A stretch of 64,000 nt of DNA from contig CM042684.1 of assembly GCA_023614405.1 (NCBI GenBank), positions 535,292,682 through 535,356,681 of the forward strand. Direction: 5' to 3'. This document shows, in pieces, positions 57,721-64,000 of this stretch. The notes below the pieces were generated by a model. It ran no database searches, was not told where the DNA came from, and was given only the letters and a program-made list of their open reading frames with translations. The position numbers and the translations under genes are program-made. This stretch comes from Avena insularis. Its lineage: Eukaryota > Streptophyta > Magnoliopsida > Poales > Poaceae. Position 1 is the stretch's first letter; each line of letters starts with the position of its first letter.

Positions 57721-59180
57721 TTTTCTGCAGAGATCGCCAACTTCTCGCTAGCACTGGCTGAGGATGAACGAGTTGACCCTTTGTCGGATGGTTGAGTGTC
57801 TTGGAGGGGATCAGTGTCCGTGGTCGGAATCTCCTCACTCGCTCTCACCCTTGTCAGCGCCAGTGGACGACACATTCGGTCTGTCTTCCCCCTCGCCTTC
57901 CGCGCCCTTAGTAATGGCGTTGCTGCCCGCCAATCAGTTTGTTGCAGGCGAGCAGCTGCGTCCCGTCTGCCACGCCTCCTACCTCGCCTACCGCGCCACT
58001 GCCCGCATTCAATGGCCGCGCCACCTCCCACGCATTAAACCGCATCCTTCCGCATGGCTCCTCACAACCCAGTTCCATCCTCGCACCCCCTCTCCCATCT
58101 TTCCCAATCACCCAACCGCCGGCCATGGAGAGATACCACGGGCACGGCGTCGCCGCGAACGGGTTTGGATGTCATTTTCTCCGTGTCCACGAGGCATGCG
58201 CGCTATGGGAGGCGGGGTACCCAGCTCCGCTGGACTTGCGGTGCCGACACAACTAGTTCCTCAGTGCCGGTGGTCGGCGCGTCCCACCGGTCCCCCGTGG
58301 GCAGGCGCGGCAGGTGGAGATCTACCGCCACTTCTAGGAGGTCCTCCTGCCGGAGGAGCGGAATGATCCCGCCTGGGATCCCGATAACACGCAGGCGTGG
58401 ACCGCGTTCTTCGAGGCCCAGCACCAGGCCCACCTCGAAGCCTATGACGGCGATGACCCCCCACCGACGGACAACAACATTGAAGGGCGGACCCGGTGGT
58501 GGAGCCAGTAACAACCCGCCGCTGACGATGCCACACCCGGACCAGCGGTGGGCGCCGCGCCACACCGCTCGCTCTTCCTCCATGTCTTCCTCGTCGAGGT
58601 CTTCGTCGCCTTCGACCCGCTACCCCCCGTACTCCACGCCATTGCCACGCTTCTTGGCTATCCTCGCGCTGGTGAAGGACGAGTACGAGGAGGCTCCACC
58701 GTCGCGTCGGCGCCCGATGGCGCCGTAGTTAGGGGCTAACGCGAGCGATCACCTCCCCATGGCCGCCTGTGCCTCGCCGCGCCCTAGCGCCAGGTGAAGG
58801 AGTGGACGCTGCCGCTGGAGTACAAGGCGGACGCCCTCCACCTAAAGATCGATGAGGACCCAGAGGAGTTCCCGGGCCAGCGTGTCGGCGAACACGCCTC
58901 CTACGAAGCCGTTCTGCTAGGGGCGGACGACTTTGCAGAAGCGTGGTCCGTGGAGAACCGGCGCGAGGAGGCAGAGCGAGCGTGCCGCCTCAGCTTGTTC
59001 ATCGACCTTGAGGGCGACGACGACGGGCCGAGCTACTCGAGCTGGGGCGGCGATCTGGGCTAGGGCTGCAGCACCATGCCGCCGTCGCCGAAGCGGGAGC
59101 CCAGCGACGATGACGACAATGACTACGCGACGGCGATGTACCGTCGCCTTGGACTGGGCGGCCGTAGCCGGGGTCGCCAC
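57721..59180 (+). pseudogene. GC-rich TE-carried gene remnant
   Basis: In one plus-strand frame from ATG at 58125 (MERYHGHGVAANGFG) the sequence reads through TAG at 58254, another TAG near 58335 and TAA near 58509. The pieces between have the composition of a repetitive grass gene family often carried by transposons: VEIYRHF, LPEERNDPAWDPDNTQAWTAFF, EGRTRWWSQ. Further along, KEWTLPLEYKADALHLKIDEDPEEF and an acidic, Ser-rich tail (DLEGDDDGPSYSSW, PSDDDDNDY) appear in another frame. Function unknown. Its strong GC content contrasts with its flanks. The ORFs of 200 and 224 codons in other frames are GC-driven shadows. Confidence 0.4.
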
Positions 59181-59329
59181 TAGGGTTTAGGTTTTTTTTA
59201 AAAAAAATTGTACAAACATGTTTGAACTACAGTGATATCGACGTCTTTTCATATTTTTAAGAATTTTCAAATGTTTGAATATTTTGTATTGGGGACACGG
59301 TCGCCCCCACATATCGTAAACGCATCCGG

Positions 59330-59396
59330 TGCCTCCGTACGGTCCAAAATCAGGCCGCGCCAGACGCCGTATGGAGGACGAGTGGAGATGCTCTAA
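59330..59396. mobile_element. Harbinger-like terminus (right end only)
   Basis: The end reads GAGTGGAGATGCTC at 59380-59393, i.e. GAGCATCTCCACTC inverted, followed by TAA (59394-59396), the usual target triplet of PIF/Harbinger elements. The opposite end GAGCATCTCCA was not found upstream, so the element is either truncated on the left or its left end has decayed. It may have carried the GC-rich pseudogene just upstream. Confidence 0.45.
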
Positions 59397-60384
59397 GCCT
59401 CATGTACATTTGAGTGACTCCTTATTTTTAACCTGTAATTTTTGTTCCCGAGACATGTTTGAAATTTGGCAACATCTTTGTATGACTTCTTACGAAGTCG
59501 TGAGGGAAAATGTCGCAACAATGTTGCATGCACATAAAAAAAAGGTTATGTAGGAGGCTTTAATGTTCCAATGGCCGGGTGTCCTAGATTTCCATTTTTA
59601 GCGAGTGTGAGGGAATATGGGGATGGTTGATAATATCACTTGATCGAGGCCTAGCCAGAAAGAAAAAATCCCAATGATTATAACCGGTATGTACTCTACC
59701 GCCACCAGGGAGAGACGACGGGAGCAGCAAACCCCATCTAGGGTTTCGCACCCGGCGACGTCGCCGACCGATCCAGAGAGAGCAAAACATGTAGAGTAAG
59801 CATCAAACTATGACAATAATTAGCATCGCAATTAAGTAGCGCAAGTAGTACTTCCTGTATTTCTTGGTTCGTATTCCTTAAAGCGCACATCCATGCGACG
59901 GACTTTGCCAGATTGAAAATTGCGACCTATGCATGTACGTATACGTGTATATGAGTGACAATGTGCTTTACATATTATTATGTAAACAAAAGTCAGTCGA
60001 GCTCAGACTACACGCATGTACCTAGGAAATACGGCTGTACATTATATATACATATTTTTTTGCTAGTCGCTCAACCCAATTCACACTGATTCAGGTGGGC
60101 CCCACTGTCTATGCGTATATATGACGGAAATACAAGTATATATTGTGAGGTATATGAATTTAATGGAGCATAATGGCGTATATGGCGTATATTGAACGTA
60201 TAAAGAATTACAATGGCGTTTTTCAAAAGACGAAAGTTGCAGTGGTATTTAGGAGTATGGGCTGGGCCGGATTGCAGTGGCGTGGATAAATAGGAAAGAA
60301 ATTGCTTTCGTCCTGGAGTCGGGAACCATATACGGAAGAAGAAGAGTAGTCGTATTGGGCTTGGCCTGCTACCGCTGGCGGAGA
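59397..60384. other. Intergenic stretch upstream of the plus-strand small gene
   Basis: AT-rich, with many GTATA/TATAC runs at 59930-60190. A 68-codon minus-strand ORF at 59584-59790 contains a telo-box-like AAACCCTAG but no domain. No LTR ends or RNA genes seen. Confidence 0.35.
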
Positions 60385-60392
60385 TATAAAAT
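60385..60392 (+). promoter_or_regulatory. TATA box of the plus-strand small gene
   Basis: GAGATATAAAATGCCGG lies about 110 bases before the ATG at 60501, a normal distance in plants once a short 5' UTR is allowed. Confidence 0.55.
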
Positions 60393-60500
60393 GCCGGCGC
60401 CGCCCGATGTTGGGGAAATCATCAGAAAATTGCTTTGCATCGGCGGCGAACCCTAATAAGGCCAGATCCAAATTCAATTCCTGTGAGGCAAAGGCGAGAG

Positions 60501-61115
60501 ATGGCGGCGATGGCCGCTCTTCGGCATGCTGGAAAGAGGCTTGTCGGCGGCGGCCGGCCTATGTCTACCCCTGCCGGTCTCGGCCGCCGAAATTTCACCC
60601 AGCAGGTACGTATATTCAGTTAATAATGAGCTTTTTATTATATTCAGTTATAAGCTGTGCCGTGCTGACGCCACGCCTGCTGCGCTGCAGAACCTCCAAT
60701 CCCATGGTAGCAGTGAAAAGGCTAATGTCTTGATGCAAGTTCAACAGAAGAAAGAATTACTGTACGACCTTATCTGCAATCACGGTTATGAGGTTAATGG
60801 CAAGATGTGCATCCCTAACTTGAGGCTCTTGCATCATCTCTCCGTTGAAATCAAACCAAGGCCCGACGATTATGTTTGGTATACATATATATATAATTAA
60901 ACATCTCTTTTATCATATACTAGTATTGTTTTATTTATTGGTCTGTTTACACCGAGAAAATTGACTTTTCATACTCTCTTTTTGATAGGGTTTATCTTCG
61001 AATAACACATACAGTCTACGCTTTATGTATGTGCGTCAGTCCTCTGGTATCTCTCTATGCGAGTTGGATCGTCTTCAAAGTCACCAAGGACGCGCTTCGT
61101 GGTGAAGAGAATTAG
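60501..61115 (+). CDS. Small three-exon nuclear gene, possible mitochondrial membrane protein (139 aa)
   Basis: Exons: 60501-60605, 60691-60878, 60989-61115, GT-AG introns, intron 1 phase 0 and intron 2 phase 2 splitting a Trp codon. The first exon encodes MAAMAALRHAGKRLVGGG and more Arg/Gly/Ser-rich sequence without acids, like a mitochondrial presequence. Exon 2 is mainly polar (KKELLYDLICNHGY ... LHHLSVEIKPRPDDYVW). Exon 3 has a hydrophobic stretch of about 25 residues (YALCMCVSPLVSLYASWIVF), probably membrane-spanning, then a charged tail (KVTKDALRGEEN). The gene at 24789-25386 shares exon order, both intron phases and the K(E)ELLY and V(E)xKPxPDDxxW motifs. No lesion is seen. The family is not recognised; targeting is inferred from composition. 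Confidence 0.7.
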
Positions 61116-61367
61116 CCACACATTGATCAACCCAGAAGTACCCCTGCCTTGTTTGGAATATATAAACACTAGCTAAGTTCCCGCGCGTTGCTGCGAAATA
61201 ATAAGACCATGTGTAAACAGTTATTTATTATTCTTGAACACGAAATGTGGTTTTTGACCACATGGCGACAAACTTTTTTTTACACCTCCTTCCATGGCAC
61301 TAATTTTCCACCTCTTTGAATGCATTTGTTAAAACCAATTTACACATTCCCTTTTGCTCCGGTTAAC

Positions 61368-61493
61368 ATGAAAATGATATATCAAGAATGGGAGGCCCAG
61401 ATTAGTGATGACCCGTTCATCCCCCCTCCAGCCATTGACGAAGATGAGACCATGCAGTGTACAAGTTCGCGATACAAATTTCGTGTGAGTTAA
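61368..61493 (+). CDS. Candidate small ORF or exon (41 codons)
   Basis: ATG at 61368 opens a short frame with gene-like composition (YQEWEAQISDDPFIPPP, then AIDEDETMQ), more acidic and less random than its AT-rich surroundings. TTTCGTGTGAGTTAA at its end could be a splice donor, so this may be one exon of a relic gene. No upstream or downstream exon was found, and it could be chance. Confidence 0.2.
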   Translation: MKMIYQEWEAQISDDPFIPPPAIDEDETMQCTSSRYKFRVS

Positions 61494-62500
61494 TCCATGT
61501 ATTTGTCATCAGTTCAAATTTCTAAAGCATGTCCGCCAGCTAATTTTTGGTTGCTGACAGTCCAATATCTATCTTTTACCATTATGCAAGCTTCAAGGTA
61601 CAAATAGATACATACGTCCATGTATATCCAAACGGAAATTGCACATACATATACAGTAGTGAATTTATATACAGCAAAACTGCAGGCTATTTTTAGTCCG
61701 CTTACAGAAGAAATAGTGTACGAATATCTGCTCATTTTCTTGAAATCACAGGTATTAGTTCTTGATAGATTATTGCTTGACTCGATTTCAGTTTCACAAC
61801 ACAGCGCACCTAAAAGAATGTAGACGTTTGTTTCTACATGATTTGGAGCCACGTGTAAGGCTCTAAGCCAAACATTCTATGCAGTCAATCAACAACAAAC
61901 TTGCAGATCTTTCAGAACCATTTAGCATCTGCATAATCTGCCAAAGGAAGTAACAATATACTGATACAAGATAGAACTTGTATCAAGAATACGGCGTGGC
62001 TACCACCAATGATGCAGGTGTAGAGCAGCTCAGGTGCCAACATTACAGGTCTTCTCTCCTCCCTCTCGTACTCCCCAACATAGTGTCTGTGTCACTTGCA
62101 ATACCAGCATACACCGGGACGCTCGTACTCCTTCAAGGTGCTGACTGGCCATACAATGTAGAGTAGGTGTTATTTGATAGCGGTATCACCTGTACCTACT
62201 TTGCTGCCCGGTCATACAAACCGACTGTTTCTGCCGTAGATTTGAGCAATACTACACCCATTTGACATTAATTTGAAGAATGAAACAATGAACTATTGTG
62301 TCCAGAATCTGGTCTTTGCAAGTCACTGTAACAATTCTCGGATCCCAGTCTGCCTCTTCGATTTAAAGGGGAGAAGGTGTTCAAATCTGTATCTGACGTC
62401 AAGGACTTCAAGTCGCTATTTTGAATACCGTCATGGATATCCCTCGTGAAAACTACTACAGTGTCACCCATCAACATTACATGACCCAATAGATGCTAAC
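61494..62500. other. Intergenic stretch without a recognisable gene
   Basis: AT-rich, with ORFs below 112 codons on either strand and no domain motif. No repeat ends found. Just upstream, at 61172-61195, CTAAGTTCCCGCGCGTTGCTGCG resembles a phrase common in grass repeats, but no element could be delimited. Confidence 0.35.
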
Positions 62501-62507
62501 GGCTGGA

Positions 62508-64000
62508 TTATCGGCAGCGCAACCCTGAATCCGTCCGTTGTCCCTCCCTGCACCCAAAATCGAAACCGCCTCCTAGCATCCGCACCAAGAACACCCAGGA
62601 TGCGGCGGCATTCACGGTGAAGGCACGACGCCAGGCAACAACGACAACCTGCGAGGAGGTGGCCCTCCAAGGGTGAAGGCCTGGCGGCGCGGATCCTTTC
62701 TCTGCGGGAGGAGAAAGAGAGGAAAGCCCAGGGAAGAGATCACACCATCCAACTTGGTATTCCAGGGAAGAGAGCACACAATCCAGCTTGGTATTCCAGG
62801 CTCTTGGAGCTTGACGCAGTCCATAGACTGCTTTGGGGCGGCGTAGAACCTTGCTCGACTCGCCGGGACTAATGAAGCTCGACGGCTGTGTGACATACAC
62901 CTCCTCGCCTAGCTCTCCGTTGAGAAAAGATGTTTTCATGTCCATGTGATGCACCTCCCACCCCTTCTATGCTGCTATGGCGAGGAGGAGGCGCACCGAG
63001 TCTAGCCTAGCCACTGAAGCAAGCACCTCGTCGAAGTCAAGTCCTGGTATATGTACATTTGTGCTTGAGTACCTTCCCTGCTGCATCACGCTTCAACTTG
63101 TAAACCCACTTGAGGCCAATTGGTTTGTGACCTGCAGGGAGATCAAAAATGCTCCGGGTGTTGTTTGCCTCGGTGGAGGTCAGCTCATCACGCATCGCAG
63201 CACGCCATCGCTCGTCCTTCTACGCCTCCATGAGAGTGGAGGGTTCGCCATGCGGTGTTAGTAGGAGAAGATCTCCCTGACCCTGTACAACATCATCCTG
63301 CTGATACAGATCGGACCAACGAAGAATGCCTGATAGCTTAGGTTGTAACATACGGTGCCATCGGTGTACATTTTGTTGTGGCGAGTTTGATCCCAATTTC
63401 GTGTGACCATAGAGTGGATAGGAGCATCGGTGGCAGCAGTCTGGGGCGTCGTGGCTGGAGGCGAACCAACAAGGGGAGACGCTAACTGCTAAGGGGGATG
63501 GGACGAAAGAGGCGAACCAGCGAGGTTGGCCAAGGCAGGCGACGATGGGCCAGGAGAACCGAGCCAGGTGAAGGCGGTCCACGCGAGGCACACGCAGGCG
63601 AGCCAAGCCGGGCATGAGGGAGCCAGGTATGTGAGAGCCATGCGCGGAAGGGCCAAGTGCGAGGGGATCTGTGCTGGTGACACGCACATCGATCATCAGA
63701 GGCTGGATGTCGAGCACGGCGATAAGAGACTCCTCGGAAGAACATACACCAACTGAAAAAGAAGGATTAGTAGACATGTATGATAAGTCATATTTGCGCA
63801 CATGTTCATTCATAGCCGGTTCATACAAAGAAAACGTGATTGCCTCGTGAAGAGCGAGAAGATCAGTATTAACGCTGAGAATAGCATAAGGAAAAATAGA
63901 CATGGTAAAAACAAAATCACAAGCAATATAAATATGTCCCCTTGACCGATCTGAGCACTTATATCCCTTATGCACCACACCATAGCCTAACAACACACAT
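62508..64000 (-). pseudogene. Copia integrase-RT fragment, broken, runs off the window
   Basis: Reading leftward from the right edge: an integrase-end motif (LLGYGVVHKGYKC) and linker (63220-63996), then remains of the segment before RT (ERWRAAMRDELTS, AGHKPIGLKWVYKLKRDAAGKV, 63060-63220), then RT blocks LDFDEVLASVARLDSVRLLLA and HHMDMKTSFLNGELGEEVYV, KAVYGLRQAPRAWNTKLD (62750-63040). RT stops short of the YVDD site; sequence below about 62700 is unrelated. A stop in LLAIAA*KGWE near 62970 and several frame changes mark it as dead. It is a different Copia family from the one at 19-23 kb (other linker and RT wording). Confidence 0.8.
62714..62808 (-). repeat. Tandem duplication of about 36 bp inside the Copia RT fragment
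   Basis: CAGGGAAGAGATCACACCATCCAACTTGGTATTC is followed directly by CAGGGAAGAGAGCACACAATCCAGCTTGGTATTC. The unit repeats the codons for NTKLDxVxSSL, so the RT segment contains a partial internal duplication at the point where homology is lost. Confidence 0.7.

Noticed and set aside
57764..58728. ORFs of 200 and 224 codons
   Set aside because: They are GC-driven frames; the reading with family-like segments is a different frame and is broken.
61172..61195. MITE or Helitron end at CCCGCGCGTTGCTGCG
   Set aside because: The phrase resembles one common in grass repeats, but no second end, hairpin or target duplication was found.
63220..63996. 258-codon ORF as an independent host gene
   Set aside because: Its start matches the Copia integrase end (LLGYGVVHKGYKC) and its end the pre-RT linker; it is transposon sequence.

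Overview
The window looks like intergenic, repeat-rich DNA from a large grass genome, most likely Triticeae (wheat, Aegilops, barley or rye group). That placement rests on nested LTR retrotransposons, a BARE/Angela-like Copia LTR, a Stowaway-type MITE and a CACTA element with GCCGACGGC subterminal motifs. No bacterial features (operons, Shine-Dalgarno sites, CRISPR) are present. Species is not determined.

Layout. 1-11880: a decayed Gypsy element read on the minus strand (5' LTR 11079-11880, primer-binding site, gag, protease, RT, RNase H, integrase down to 4313). A seven-exon accessory gene on the plus strand fills its 3' part (1-3703). 11881-14389: part of another minus-strand LTR, apparently the target of that insertion. 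14390-14955: a retroelement leader-like fragment. 14956-19169: non-coding remains of a plus-strand Copia element ending in a clear polypurine tract and a 1.76-kb LTR. 19170-23453: a decayed minus-strand Copia polyprotein. 24591-24709: a Stowaway-like MITE. 24789-25386: a small three-exon host-type gene on the minus strand.

25611-52463: one very large CACTA (En/Spm) transposon, 26,853 bp, bounded by CACTA...TAGTG ends and a TAT/TAT target-site duplication. It carries two transposase-type genes near its right end: a TNP2/DUF4218/DUF4216 pseudogene at 45.6-49.0 kb and a Ptta/En/Spm Transposase_24-type pseudogene at 49.3-51.7 kb. About 65% of its length (26354-43873) is a tandem array of some 52 units of a 343-bp repeat. 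The array shows a partial higher-order organisation of 5-7 units, and nearly every unit keeps a telo-box-like AAACCCTA. This satellite inside a transposon is the most notable object in the window.

52464-59396: Gypsy-derived debris, including a second, more decayed copy of the accessory-gene type (55136-57263), and a GC-rich TE-carried pseudogene ending at a Harbinger-like terminus (59393). 60501-61115: a second small three-exon gene on the plus strand, with the same intron positions and phases as the gene at 24.8-25.4 kb and a recognisably related central exon. The two form a head-to-head pair now split by the CACTA. 62500-64000: a minus-strand Copia RT fragment running off the window.

Only the two small three-exon genes look like intact host genes. 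All transposon proteins have stops, frameshifts or lost catalytic residues, so mobility would depend on proteins supplied from elsewhere. All calls come from reading the sequence; family names are from recognition of motifs, not database searches.
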